Positions 42,180-50,664 of a stretch of 64,000 bases of DNA are shown one piece after another. The translations under genes were made by a program, and so were the position numbers. The stretch spans positions 1-64,000 of the forward strand of contig JAFQZL010000048.1 of NCBI GenBank assembly GCA_017405945.1. Direction: 5' to 3'. The notes beneath the pieces were generated by a model, which did not search any database, was not told where the DNA came from, and saw only the letters and a list, made by a program, of their open reading frames with translations. How positions within the stretch are numbered: position 1 is the stretch's first letter; each line of letters begins with the position of its first letter. Origin of the DNA: Acidaminococcaceae bacterium. GTDB lineage: Bacteria > Bacillota > Negativicutes > Acidaminococcales > Acidaminococcaceae.

Positions 42180-44510
42180 ATGTCAGAACAGTTTATGGGG
42201 CGGGAACTGCTCCAATTAGAGTGCAAAGTAAAAAATATCCGCTTTTTCTCCACAGAAAACGGCTTTACCATATTGGACTGCAGGGAAGAGGAAACCGGGG
42301 CGCGGCTTGTAGCAAAGGGATATATGCCGGCGGTCAGGAAAGATACGGTATATATCTTTGACGGTAACTGGGTAGAGGACAGGAAATACGGCCGCCAGTT
42401 TGAAATCGTATCATTTGACGAGGTGTTCCCGACCACTGTCGAAGGCATAGAGGGGTTTCTTTCCAGCGGCCTGATCAAGGGGATCGGCCCTGCTTACGCC
42501 AAGCGGATCGTGGAAACGTTTGGCACGGATACGCTGGACATCATAGAAGATACTCCGGAAAGGCTGTTGGAAGTTCCCGGAATCGGAAAAGGGCGGATGG
42601 AAAAGATAAAAGGAAGCTGGGAAGAACGCCGGGAAGTAAAAAACATTATGACGTTTTTACGGGGCTTCAACGTGACCAGCAACCAAGCCTGCCGTATCTA
42701 TAAGCAGTATGGGAAGGAAAGCATCCAGAAAGTCAAGGACAATCCGTATCAGCTGGTGGATGATATTTGGGGGTTCGGTTTCAAGACCGTAGACAAGATC
42801 GCGCTGAACATTGGCATCGAGCCTGATAAATATGAACGGCTGCGGAGCGGCCTGATGTTTGTGCTTGAAGACGCTGCGTCGCAGGGGCATTGCTACCAGC
42901 CACGAAGCATTTTGTTGAGAAAAGCGGCGGAGCTGTTGGAAACAGACGAGGAAAGCCTTGCTGCATCGCTGGACAGGATGGTGGCGGAAAATGATGTCAA
43001 GACAGAGGACTATCCAAAGATACAGGGTGCCTATAATGTAAATAACCCGCTGGTATATTTGGACAAGTATTATTATGCGGAAATCGGCGTTTCCGACTGC
43101 CTGTACAATATCGCCAACGGAAGGAGCAGACTGTACTTTCACAACACCGATTTTATAGTGGACCGTGTCCAGCTGGCTACCGGGATGCAGTACGATGAGG
43201 TACAGCAGGAAGCGATTCGGGCGGCGGTGAACAACAAGGTGCTTGTGATAACCGGCGGGCCTGGGACGGGAAAGACGACCACGACAAAAGGAATCATCAC
43301 GGCCTTTAGTGAGGCACGTGCAAGAATCTTGCTGGCAGCCCCGACCGGGATGGCGGCGAAGCGTCTCGCCGAATCCACGGGGATGAAAGCCATAACGATC
43401 CACCGGCTTTTGGAATTCGACGGAAACTCGCACGAATTTATGCGGAACGAAAAAGAAAAGCTGGAAGGGGACGTGTTGCTGGTGGACGAGTGTTCCATGG
43501 TAGACATCCTGCTGATGCACAGCCTTCTGAAGGCCGTTCCCAGCAACATGACAGTCATCCTTGTCGGGGATATTGACCAGCTGCCCAGCGTAGGCGCAGG
43601 TAATGTCCTGCGGGATATTATCAATTCCCGCTGTTTTTCCGTAGTGCGTCTTACCTGCATCCACAGGCAGGCACAGGAAAGCGGTATCGTAATGGGGGCC
43701 TATGCCGTGAACAACGGAACTCTTCCGAACCTGAACAATCAGAGCAAGGATTTCTTTTTTATGGATATGGACGCCCTGATGAAAAAACAAGGTGCATCGG
43801 AATATAACGCGAAAGAATATGCGGAGGAGGCTGCGAGGCAGATCGTACTCCTTGTAAGCGCCGTGATCCCCCGTCATTTCGGGTACAGCCCCGAAGATAT
43901 ACAGGTGTTGTCCCCTATGCGAAAAGGGGAAGTGGGTGTCACCGCGCTGAACAACATGATCCAGAAGCAGGTGAATCAGGAGGCAGACGGCATCAACCGT
44001 GGTTCATATGTTTTCAAGCCGGGCGATAAGGTGATGCAGATCCGCAATAATTACGATAAAAAAGTATTCAACGGGGACATCGGCAAGATTATCAGCATAG
44101 ACAAGAACGAGCAGACGCTGTGGGTAAAGTACGACGGCAAGCGGAAAGAGAACGGGGTACTTGTAGACAACATAGTTGATTATGAGTTTTCCGAGCTGGA
44201 CGAGCTGGTGTTGTCTTATGCCTCCACGATCCATAAGGCGCAGGGATCTGAATATCCCGTCGTTGTCATGCCGGTGATGATGAACCATTGGATGATGCTC
44301 CAGCGGAACCTGATATACACCGGGATCACCCGCGCCAAGAAACTCCTGATCATCGTGGGAACGCGGACCGCCATGAAGACAGCTGTAAACAATATGGTGG
44401 TACAGAGACGGAATACCTTGTTAACGGAGAGAATACAAAACTGCTATTACAGTAAAAAGTATCAGAAGAAAGGAAAAAACTATGTTAAAGGAAGAAATGC
44501 CGTTGGTTGA
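42180..44510 (+). CDS. recD2: RecD2-like SF1B helicase
   Basis: The protein has 776 residues. The N-terminal OB-like part and helix-hairpin-helix repeats (IKGIGPAYAKRIVETFG, LLEVPGIGKGRMEKI) precede the helicase motifs: Walker A ITGGPGTGKTTTTKG near residue 358, DEAD-type VDECSMVD, GDIDQLPSVGAG, LTCIHRQAQ and YASTIHKAQGSEYPVVV. RecD2 is a 5'-3' helicase acting without RecBC. On this element it probably serves replication or recombination with SSB and the primase. Confidence 0.93.
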   Translation: MSEQFMGRELLQLECKVKNIRFFSTENGFTILDCREEETGARLVAKGYMPAVRKDTVYIFDGNWVEDRKYGRQFEIVSFDEVFPTTVEGIEGFLSSGLIKGIGPAYAKRIVETFGTDTLDIIEDTPERLLEVPGIGKGRMEKIKGSWEERREVKNIMTFLRGFNVTSNQACRIYKQYGKESIQKVKDNPYQLVDDIWGFGFKTVDKIALNIGIEPDKYERLRSGLMFVLEDAASQGHCYQPRSILLRKAAELLETDEESLAASLDRMVAENDVKTEDYPKIQGAYNVNNPLVYLDKYYYAEIGVSDCLYNIANGRSRLYFHNTDFIVDRVQLATGMQYDEVQQEAIRAAVNNKVLVITGGPGTGKTTTTKGIITAFSEARARILLAAPTGMAAKRLAESTGMKAITIHRLLEFDGNSHEFMRNEKEKLEGDVLLVDECSMVDILLMHSLLKAVPSNMTVILVGDIDQLPSVGAGNVLRDIINSRCFSVVRLTCIHRQAQESGIVMGAYAVNNGTLPNLNNQSKDFFFMDMDALMKKQGASEYNAKEYAEEAARQIVLLVSAVIPRHFGYSPEDIQVLSPMRKGEVGVTALNNMIQKQVNQEADGINRGSYVFKPGDKVMQIRNNYDKKVFNGDIGKIISIDKNEQTLWVKYDGKRKENGVLVDNIVDYEFSELDELVLSYASTIHKAQGSEYPVVVMPVMMNHWMMLQRNLIYTGITRAKKLLIIVGTRTAMKTAVNNMVVQRRNTLLTERIQNCYYSKKYQKKGKNYVKGRNAVG

Positions 44511-44700
44511 TATAAATGGCGTACCGTTTGTGCAGAAATCTGTTTTTAATTTAAAAAAAGACGTCGGGCTGTACCTGAAGATTACACAGCAGACAAAAGC
44601 GGACATTGAATATTTGTGCCGGGTCAATGGTATGAGCCAGTCAAGGCTCATATCCACCCTTGTAGAAAAATCCGTAAAAGAGGTCCGGCACGAATCGTGA
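44482..44700 (+). CDS. Small RHH-like protein
   Basis: The protein has 72 residues and overlaps the recD2 end by 29 bp. LKITQQTKADIEYLCRVNGM followed by SQSRLISTLVEKSVKEV is a ribbon-helix-helix-type helix pair. Possible regulator of the operon. Confidence 0.65.
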   Translation: MLKEEMPLVDINGVPFVQKSVFNLKKDVGLYLKITQQTKADIEYLCRVNGMSQSRLISTLVEKSVKEVRHES

Positions 44701-44707
44701 CATAAAA

Positions 44708-44735
44708 GCGGCTGTCGTAAAAACAGCCGCCTTTT
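44708..44735 (+). terminator. Terminator of the recD2 operon
   Basis: GCGGCTGT and ACAGCCGC pair around CGTAAAA and end in CTTTTC. Confidence 0.8.
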
Positions 44736-44759
44736 CATGCGGTTTGGCGTCATAAAATA

Positions 44760-44794
44760 ATTTATGCAACGATAATTGAAACCTGTGTTACGAT
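44760..44794 (+). promoter_or_regulatory. Promoter with shared 16-bp upstream box
   Basis: ATTTATGCAACGATAA (44760-44775) is identical to 51037-51052. In both, GCAACG sits 17 bp before a -10 box, here TACGAT (44789-44794). The -35 is non-standard, so an activator is likely. Confidence 0.6.
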
Positions 44795-44854
44795 AGTTTC
44801 AGTGAAAGGTCACTCGATCAAAAATAAATTTATGAGAAAAAGGAGATCAAGATC

Positions 44855-45478
44855 ATGGCAACTGAAAAGACTAAAGAAGCTGAAGCCCAGGTTGAAAAGA
44901 AGTACGTGTCCTACTGCATCCCGGCAACGTTCATCGACCAGAAGTATACCGATGCCCTGAACAAGAAATATCCGGACAGAAAACGGGTGGTAGTACATAC
45001 CCGGAACGCCGACCGGAGCATCAACTGGGAAGAATCCCTGTTCTTGGCGGCCGAAAGCAAAAGCGGAAAGCCCCGTCTGAACCCGATGACCGAAGAACAG
45101 AAAGAAAAGCAGGGACTTGACGCAAAGAAAGATTACTATATTGTCAATTTCTCGGAAGACCACAAAGACAAGGTGTTCATCAACAAGCGTACCGGCACCG
45201 ATGAGAACGGCAAAGGCATCTACGAGCAGTCTACCCGTGAACTGAACGAGCAGGAATTTGCGGCGACCATGAAAGCGATGGAACCCTGGCACAATTACGC
45301 CCGCAAGGAAGAAGCCGGCAAGGAGCAGGCGGTAGCAAAAGAAGCGGAGAAAGCTCCGAAAGCAGAAGAAAAAGCTCCGAAGGCAGAGGAGAAGGCCGCA
45401 GAGAAAGCACCGAAGAAGGTCGCTAAAAAAAAGACTACGACACAGAGCAAAGCTAAAACACAGGCTAAAACGATGTAA
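44855..45478 (+). CDS. Protein with histone-H1-like Lys/Ala tail
   Basis: The protein has 207 residues. Residues 15-140 are a compact domain (CIPATFIDQKYTDALNKKYP; DYYIVNFSEDHKDKVFINKR); residues 150-207 are Lys/Ala/Glu repeats (KAPKAEEKAPKAEEKA, then KKVAKKKTTTQSKAKTQAK) as in H1-like nucleoid proteins. AAGGAG lies before ATG. Single gene with its own promoter and terminator. It could coat or organise DNA; no family is recognised for the core. Confidence 0.75.
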   Translation: MATEKTKEAEAQVEKKYVSYCIPATFIDQKYTDALNKKYPDRKRVVVHTRNADRSINWEESLFLAAESKSGKPRLNPMTEEQKEKQGLDAKKDYYIVNFSEDHKDKVFINKRTGTDENGKGIYEQSTRELNEQEFAATMKAMEPWHNYARKEEAGKEQAVAKEAEKAPKAEEKAPKAEEKAAEKAPKKVAKKKTTTQSKAKTQAKTM

Positions 45479-45500
45479 CATCCTGTGGCGTAAACCAAAC

Positions 45501-45528
45501 AGCAGCGGAAATTCCGCTGCTGTTTTTT
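45501..45528 (+). terminator. Terminator
   Basis: AGCAGCGG and CCGCTGCT pair around AAATT, followed by GTTTTTT. Confidence 0.85.
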
Positions 45529-45547
45529 ATTCTTCACCCGGCAAGGC

Positions 45548-45814
45548 CTACGCTGACAACCAGGCCTCGGCGTCTGCTTTCGCGTCCCGGACAGTCCAAT
45601 AATCGCTTCGGTCATCGTACCATTGGCCGCGGATCTTTCTCGGTTGTTCTTCCGGTTTTACGAAAGTCCATCCGTTTTCTGTCCGGATATAAAATTCCAG
45701 CGTACAGTAATGCGGGTATTTACGGACTCGGCATTGTTTGTTCCCGGTTTCCATGATATGAACCGTCTGTCTGTGCCTTCCTTCGCCGTAGTGTGTGATG
45801 TGCCATTTAGCCAT
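45548..45814 (-). CDS. Small basic/aromatic hypothetical protein
   Basis: The protein has 88 residues from ATG 45814 (MAKWHITHYGEGRHRQTVHI...), rich in His, Tyr and Trp. GGGAGAG precedes ATG. Second gene after hairpin 4; not recognised. Confidence 0.65.
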   Translation of the reverse strand: MAKWHITHYGEGRHRQTVHIMETGNKQCRVRKYPHYCTLEFYIRTENGWTFVKPEEQPRKIRGQWYDDRSDYWTVRDAKADAEAWLSA

Positions 45815-45879
45815 GATTTCTCTCCCGTTACCAATTATAGAGGGGGACAGGATGGTTTGTCCCCCCCGGTTTGCTGTCA

Positions 45880-46350
45880 TCAGAAATGCGTGTCATAAAC
45901 AGCCTCGAAGCAGACTGTCACATAGCCTTTTTCCGGCTCGCTGTTCATCAGCGTGGTGCAGAAATCAATTTCGGTCTCAAAGCATCCGTCCGTCACAAAC
46001 TGATACCCGCTTTCCAAAATCCCGTAAATCAACCGGTTTTTCCATCTGCAAAGGGTTTCTGCGTTTATCGGCTGTCTTGCGTGTTCCCTGACATTTTCTG
46101 CCATTTTTTCAAGGCAGGCCCGGACTTCTTTTTTGGGAATAAAGTATTTCTTGCCGGAGCAGATAATATTCTTTAAACCGAACATGGACTCCAATGCTTT
46201 TACAAAATTTTTTTCCGTCCACTCATTTTCCTCTGCAAGTCCGATGTAATCAAAACGCCCTTTGACCTCGTTCCATACATCGTCATCTTCGGGGATATAC
46301 CGGCTTTCGCTTAAATCGTTTACTGATACTACAAATAACGGCTGGTGCAT
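45880..46350 (-). CDS. Acidic hypothetical protein, first gene after hairpin 4
   Basis: The protein has 156 residues from ATG 46350 with GAGAGGAG upstream; the longer frame would start in the hairpin leader. MHQPLFVVSVNDLSESRYIP, PKKEVRACLEKMAENVREHA and VTDGCFETEIDFCTTL are visible blocks. Net acidic. Not recognised; expressed from hairpin 4 by position. Confidence 0.7.
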   Translation of the reverse strand: MHQPLFVVSVNDLSESRYIPEDDDVWNEVKGRFDYIGLAEENEWTEKNFVKALESMFGLKNIICSGKKYFIPKKEVRACLEKMAENVREHARQPINAETLCRWKNRLIYGILESGYQFVTDGCFETEIDFCTTLMNSEPEKGYVTVCFEAVYDTHF

Positions 46351-46383
46351 TGTTATTCTCCTCTCTCCACTCACTCATCTTCG

Positions 46384-46566
46384 CCCTGTGGGCTGTGTTT
46401 TTGCGTTTTTCGCACCTACGGGGCAGCACAGACGACAGGCTGGAACGCAAGGGGTCTTCCCAAAAAATTTACACTTCAATTTTTGGGGAAGATGCTACTC
46501 GCCCCTTGCGGGAAAGACGGTCTGTGCTACGCTGTAGGCAGAAAAAAAAGAACCTCCGCTCAACCG
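46384..46566 (-). promoter_or_regulatory. Large hairpin element, copy 4
   Basis: Outer stem AGCACAGAC/GTCTGTGCT (perfect), middle stem CGCAAGGGG/CCCCTTGCG, inner stem CTTCCCAAAAAATT / AATTTTTGGGGAAG (one mismatch), loop ACACTTC. TACGCT at the base lies 16 nt after TTGCGG; its second base A is mismatched and CCTAC/GTAGG pairs again outside it. Confidence 0.8.
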
Positions 46567-46599
46567 TAAATATCAGCTGGCGGAGATTTTCTTACAAAG

Positions 46600-46663
46600 C
46601 ATAATGAAAGAGATTATAATAATGTTTGTTATTAACATAATAGACATAATAAAGATAATGAAT
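46600..46663. repeat. AT-rich CATAATG tract beside hairpin 4
   Basis: AGCATAATG, AATAATGTTTGTTATT and ACATAATAGACATAATAAAG repeat over 64 bp, matching the tracts beside hairpins 1 and 5. It also separates the hairpin from the 3' end of the primase gene. Confidence 0.5.
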
Positions 46664-46675
46664 ATAGCATTTCCA

Positions 46676-47713
46676 TTATAAACGCCGGACAGCAGCTCCT
46701 TTGTGCAGGTTGTAAAGGAACTGCTGCATTTTTTGTTTGAATTCGTCCGGGGCTTTCATAAGATATTCGTTGGGATCTTTGTAGGAACCGCTTACGGATG
46801 AGACCAGACGATAGCGGATACCGTGTTTCCTGCATTCAGAGGCAAGTTTTCTTGTGGCATCTTTTCCCGCTTCATCATTGTCCAGGGCGATAAGACAGGT
46901 TCCTTTCGGTTTTGTTTTAACCAGTTTTTCCACGAAACGGTTTATCCGTGCAATACTTCCCAGCGCGACCGCAGGCGCGCCGACGGCGTACAGGGAAAGG
47001 CAGTCGAATTCGCCTTCCACCACAAAGAAACAGAAGGAATTTTCGATGGCTTTTTGTCCGAAGAAATAGTCCTGAAGCTGACCGCATTTCATCTTTGAAA
47101 ACTGTTTCTTCTGCTTTTTCCGTGTATCCCGCGCAAGGTAGGCGTGTTTTCCTAATGGTATGATGAGGCGGGGGGTATAGTAGTGCTTGCTTTTTGATGC
47201 GTTTTTAGGATGTTCCCATCTCGGATCAAAGCCGATACCGAAACCGTCGGCCAGCCGGGCCGGGATTCCCCGCGAGGCAAGATACTGATAACCGCCTTTA
47301 TTCATGTTCCTGAAACAGGAACGGAAATAATCAACATAGTCAACGGTGTCTTCAGCAGGTCCGGCCGTTGTTCCGACAGGTTGGTCCGGCGGGGCGGGAA
47401 CAGGGCGGATCGGTATCTTGTTATCATCAGGCAGATATATATTGCAAAGAGATTTAAAGGCTTCTTTACGGTTCGGCAGGTGTTCAAGTTTCATGCAGAG
47501 GTCAAGCATTCCCCCGTTTTCCCCGCAGGAATGGCAATACCATGTCCGTTTGGCGAAATCCACGGCCAGCGCGCCTGTGGAATGGGCGCCGTGCGTACCG
47601 CTTCCACAGAACGGGCATTGATAAAAGTTCTTGGTTTTTGCGTCTTTTTGAAGGACGGAGTTTATGTAGTCAGGGAAATGTTCAAGCAGAACCTGAAACT
47701 TTTGGCTTTTCAC
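46676..47713 (-). CDS. CHC2 zinc-finger / Toprim primase
   Basis: The protein has 345 residues from GTG 47713, with AGGAGG 8 nt upstream and a 4-bp overlap with the upstream gene. The zinc finger uses Cys33, Cys36, Cys60 and Cys63 (CPFCGSG...WYCHSC). The Toprim core has VVEGEFDCLSLYAVG and IALDNDEAGKDA. It is shorter than DnaG and lacks the helicase-binding domain, as in plasmid and phage primases. It would prime the element's lagging strand or the transferred strand. Confidence 0.9.
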   Translation of the reverse strand: MKSQKFQVLLEHFPDYINSVLQKDAKTKNFYQCPFCGSGTHGAHSTGALAVDFAKRTWYCHSCGENGGMLDLCMKLEHLPNRKEAFKSLCNIYLPDDNKIPIRPVPAPPDQPVGTTAGPAEDTVDYVDYFRSCFRNMNKGGYQYLASRGIPARLADGFGIGFDPRWEHPKNASKSKHYYTPRLIIPLGKHAYLARDTRKKQKKQFSKMKCGQLQDYFFGQKAIENSFCFFVVEGEFDCLSLYAVGAPAVALGSIARINRFVEKLVKTKPKGTCLIALDNDEAGKDATRKLASECRKHGIRYRLVSSVSGSYKDPNEYLMKAPDEFKQKMQQFLYNLHKGAAVRRL

Positions 47714-48147
47714 GACGCGATTCCTCCTGTTTTCCGTTTTTCCTTGCTGTAACGGGGGTCTTTGCTGATATATCCGGTCCACCGGTTCCGTTTTTCGAAG
47801 CCGTTGTCCCGCAACATCTTGGTAACCAGCCTCGGTGTGCATTGCACCAGCTTCGCAATTTCGACATTGGAAAGCTCGTTAAACAGTTTATAGATCAGCA
47901 AAGCTTTCTCGCTTTTCGTCTTCTGCGATGCCAGGATATTTTTCAGTTCCTTTTTGCGGGAAGTTTTGCACATGGATTTCCTTGTTTTTGTCCGGGTATC
48001 GTCGTCACGGATCCCGCACCATTTAGATAAAACATGCTGGGTTTTATGTTCCGTCAGTATGCACTCGGCAAGGGCGTACCAGCCAAGGTTGATAACGATA
48101 CCGGCGGGGTTTTGGCTGCTGTATTGTTGGTAAACATAGTTAAACAT
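47710..48147 (-). CDS. Putative regulator with GWYALxEC domain and HTH
   Basis: The protein has 145 residues from ATG 48147 (GGAG upstream). Residues 10-46 (NPAGIVINLGWYALAECILT) are homologous to the 37603 protein. The C-terminal half has KLFNELSNVEIAKLVQCTPR followed by LVTKMLRDNGF, a helix-turn-helix of the Trp-repressor/MerR-like sort. It overlaps the primase by 4 bp and may control it. A minus promoter TTGACG-18-TATAAT lies upstream. Confidence 0.7.
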   Translation of the reverse strand: MFNYVYQQYSSQNPAGIVINLGWYALAECILTEHKTQHVLSKWCGIRDDDTRTKTRKSMCKTSRKKELKNILASQKTKSEKALLIYKLFNELSNVEIAKLVQCTPRLVTKMLRDNGFEKRNRWTGYISKDPRYSKEKRKTGGIAS

Positions 48148-48231
48148 TTTTATATCTCCGTAATATCTGTTATTGCCATTACAATTATATAGTAAACGAA
48201 TTATATACGTCAACAGAGTGAATTTTTGGCA

Positions 48232-48256
48232 GAGCATGGGGGATACCCCCATGCTC
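48232..48256. terminator. Strong hairpin at the end of the PARP operon
   Basis: GAGCATGGGGG, ATA, CCCCCATGCTC, with CTTTTT on the plus side. It lies just beyond the PARP stop and may stop transcription in both directions. Confidence 0.65.
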
Positions 48257-48265
48257 TTTTTCACT

Positions 48266-49699
48266 CTAATCTCCAAATTCCACCAAGTAGTTCAGCACCA
48301 CTGCGGATTCGTCATAGAACACGATTTCCTCGTTCCGCAGAGCCATATTGCCGGGGATAGCGTGTACGCAGTTGCAATTCTGACTAACCATGCTCCGTCT
48401 TGCGTTCTCGCCCATTTCGTTGACCGGCTTATAAGGTGTTCCGTAGGCGGTGGCATACAATCCCAAGATTCCTCTCGGCTCGTTTCCGTTAGACCAATAT
48501 GAGCCACGATAAGAGGTATATCCGCACGACTTGTTGGGGGATACCGCAAAATAGATTCCGTTGCCGAACATCTTGCCGGTGATTCGTGCGTTGGGGTTCA
48601 GCAATAAGCCATTGGACAGAATGGAAGCCCAATTTGCGTTCCGGCTTCCGTGCCAAAGTTTCCGCACATCGTGGATATTATGTTTCTTGCGGTATTCTGT
48701 GAAGCGTTTTTCCTGCACATGGGGTTTTACCCGCCAGATACGTTTGATTTTGTCCTTGTGGTCGAAATTGGAAAGGTACTGCATGACTTCGGCTTTCTGC
48801 TTATCGTTGACAAGGTAGATTTCCGTGTCGGCAAAAGTGCCTTGTGCGGTAGGTTTCATAATCGCGGCTTCCATAGCGCAGATGAGACTTTCCTCAAAGT
48901 CGATGATTTGGGCAAAATCACTGACGGAATGAGCAAAATAATTGCCGATGTTGTCTCTCTGCATTGGGTTGCTCTTCCGTGGGGAAAGTACGATAAGTTC
49001 CGCAAGGCAGTTGTTGAAATCACTGACGGTCTTGCAGGCGCAGAGTTCTTTCCATAATCTGCGACATTCCTTGACCTGGGCCTCGGTGAAATGGCGTATG
49101 GACAAGGCGGTGTCCAAGACATTCCGTGCGTATCTCTGCAAAAGGCTGTACAGTTCACGATGTGGGGCAAGCGCCGGGTCATCTGTTTTCACCACGGCGG
49201 TTGAGTTTCCGTCATTCAGATAGAATTTGCTTTTGTCGGTATAGCCTTTGGACAGTTTCTCATAATAGCGAATCCAATACAGATAGCTTTCGTAAGGCTC
49301 CTGCACTGTCCTTACGTTCCCTTTGGAAACATCGTCAAGTCTGCCGTAGTCGGCGTACACAACGTTCCCTTCCGGTCGCAGGATATAAGCCTTGTAATTG
49401 TTGCTCTCGTGGTGTACGCAGGTGAGGTAGGCTTTTTTATAGGTGCTTCTCGCAAGTCCTTTAATATAGTTCTTGACAGTGACGAACATGGACGGCTTCA
49501 CCACGCCGTTTTCCGTGTATGTGCCACGTTTTTTTACGTCCAATTCGGCGGTGCCGTTTGGGCAGTGGATTTCGATTTTGCTTGGGATAGGGATATTCAG
49601 CAAACGCTTGCCCACATTTTCCCAAAAGTTGCTCTCGGTTTCGTTGTACAAGAAATACTGTTTCATCGTTCCGTCAAAAATCATGGTAGCCTGCAACAT
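48266..49699 (-). CDS. Bacterial PARP with WGR-like domain
   Basis: The protein has 477 residues. Residues 85-160 resemble a WGR domain with YGR (YILRPEGNVVYADYGRL). The C-terminal ADP-ribosyltransferase domain has the PARP triad: His about 349 in LWHGSRNANW, Tyr about 382 in GNGIYFAVSPNKS, Glu about 458 in RNEEIVFYDE. The glutamate suggests chain-forming PARP activity from NAD+. GAGAGGAG lies before ATG. It ends the four-gene operon behind hairpin 5; a WGR-PARP sensing DNA ends or modifying host defence on entry would fit. Rare in bacteria. Confidence 0.88.
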   Translation of the reverse strand: MLQATMIFDGTMKQYFLYNETESNFWENVGKRLLNIPIPSKIEIHCPNGTAELDVKKRGTYTENGVVKPSMFVTVKNYIKGLARSTYKKAYLTCVHHESNNYKAYILRPEGNVVYADYGRLDDVSKGNVRTVQEPYESYLYWIRYYEKLSKGYTDKSKFYLNDGNSTAVVKTDDPALAPHRELYSLLQRYARNVLDTALSIRHFTEAQVKECRRLWKELCACKTVSDFNNCLAELIVLSPRKSNPMQRDNIGNYFAHSVSDFAQIIDFEESLICAMEAAIMKPTAQGTFADTEIYLVNDKQKAEVMQYLSNFDHKDKIKRIWRVKPHVQEKRFTEYRKKHNIHDVRKLWHGSRNANWASILSNGLLLNPNARITGKMFGNGIYFAVSPNKSCGYTSYRGSYWSNGNEPRGILGLYATAYGTPYKPVNEMGENARRSMVSQNCNCVHAIPGNMALRNEEIVFYDESAVVLNYLVEFGD

Positions 49700-49714
49700 T
49701 TTCGTTTCTCCTCT

Positions 49715-49924
49715 CTATTTCCGTATAACAGTAAATTCGTAGTCCGTATCAAGTTCGCTTTCGATAATATCAAGGGATTTGACAAATTCAACGCCTTTGT
49801 CAAACGCCTTGCCGGATTTCAGCCATTCTTTCAGTTCCTCATCGGTTGCGTTCCTCATATCGTGGGGAACATTTACGCTGTACCGGTTATAAGAGGTTTC
49901 TTTCATAACGAACATAATGTACAT
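49715..49924 (-). CDS. Small acidic protein
   Basis: The protein has 69 residues, MYIMFVMKETSYNRYSVNVP then an acidic helical part. AAAGGAG precedes ATG. Third gene of the PARP operon; not recognised. Confidence 0.6.
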   Translation of the reverse strand: MYIMFVMKETSYNRYSVNVPHDMRNATDEELKEWLKSGKAFDKGVEFVKSLDIIESELDTDYEFTVIRK

Positions 49925-49939
49925 AATGTTTCTCCTTTC

Positions 49940-50188
49940 TTATTCCACGATATGTCCGTATGCCTTGACTTCCACGATTCGGTCCTCGCTGGAATCCATT
50001 TCGTCACACAAACTCGCCCAAAGTTCCGTCAATTCCGTTTCCTTGTCCTCTCCGTACAAGTCCAATTCCGTTTCAAACCATTGTCCTCGGTTCTCTTGGA
50101 ACAGTACGGCAACAGTGGTCGGAACGTGGGGCGCCACGTTCCATTTCTGTTTTTCCTTTGCCTTTTTGATGGCTTCTGCTATGGTCAT
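49940..50188 (-). CDS. Small acidic protein
   Basis: The protein has 82 residues from ATG 50188 (MTIAEAIKKAKEKQKWNVAP...), with GAGAGGA upstream. The C-terminal half is acidic (DLYGEDKETELTELWASLCD). Second gene of the PARP operon; not recognised. Confidence 0.65.
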   Translation of the reverse strand: MTIAEAIKKAKEKQKWNVAPHVPTTVAVLFQENRGQWFETELDLYGEDKETELTELWASLCDEMDSSEDRIVEVKAYGHIVE

Positions 50189-50202
50189 TTTCCTCTCTCC
50201 TT

Positions 50203-50631
50203 TCATTTTTCCACTCTGTTTGCGGTAGTGGTAGCTTCTGCGGTTTCTTCCGTTTCTTCCATATCGACATCTTCCAAACCTAAATCATTTTCAATTTCCA
50301 AAAACTCTTCCGCAAGCGCCCAGGCTTTTTCGCAGGCTTCGTCCTTGTTTTGTGCTTCCGTGGTTACGGATAACTTCACTTCTGCGTAATAAAGGCATTT
50401 ATAATATCCGTTACCGCTATCGTGGTAAAACTCATCATCATCGCATTCGGTAAATTCGCTATATGTGGAAACGACTGTCAGGGCGCCGTCGAAATACTTT
50501 TTTCCGTCCTCGATATCAAACGGAGGTTTTGCTTCTTCTTCCACACAATGCACACCATAATAAGTATCGTGCAACACATAGCTTTGTTCGTGATAATTGC
50601 CTTTTACCAAAATATCGGTTTTGTATTTCAT
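50203..50631 (-). CDS. Acidic hypothetical protein, first gene after hairpin 5
   Basis: The protein has 142 residues with GAGAGAGAGGA 6 nt before ATG. Beta-rich start (MKYKTDILVKGNYHEQSYVL), YHDSGNGYYKCLYYAEVKLS, then a very acidic tail (ENDLGLEDVDMEETEETAE). Not recognised; acidic small proteins at leading positions are often anti-defence DNA mimics, an inference only. Confidence 0.7.
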   Translation of the reverse strand: MKYKTDILVKGNYHEQSYVLHDTYYGVHCVEEEAKPPFDIEDGKKYFDGALTVVSTYSEFTECDDDEFYHDSGNGYYKCLYYAEVKLSVTTEAQNKDEACEKAWALAEEFLEIENDLGLEDVDMEETEETAEATTTANRVEK

Positions 50632-50664
50632 GATTTTTCCTCTCTCTCTACTCGCTCATCTATG

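Noticed and set aside
42657..43877. Long open frame on the minus strand opposite recD2 (406 codons)
   Set aside because: It mirrors a helicase gene with clear motifs, has no ribosome site and no recognisable domain.
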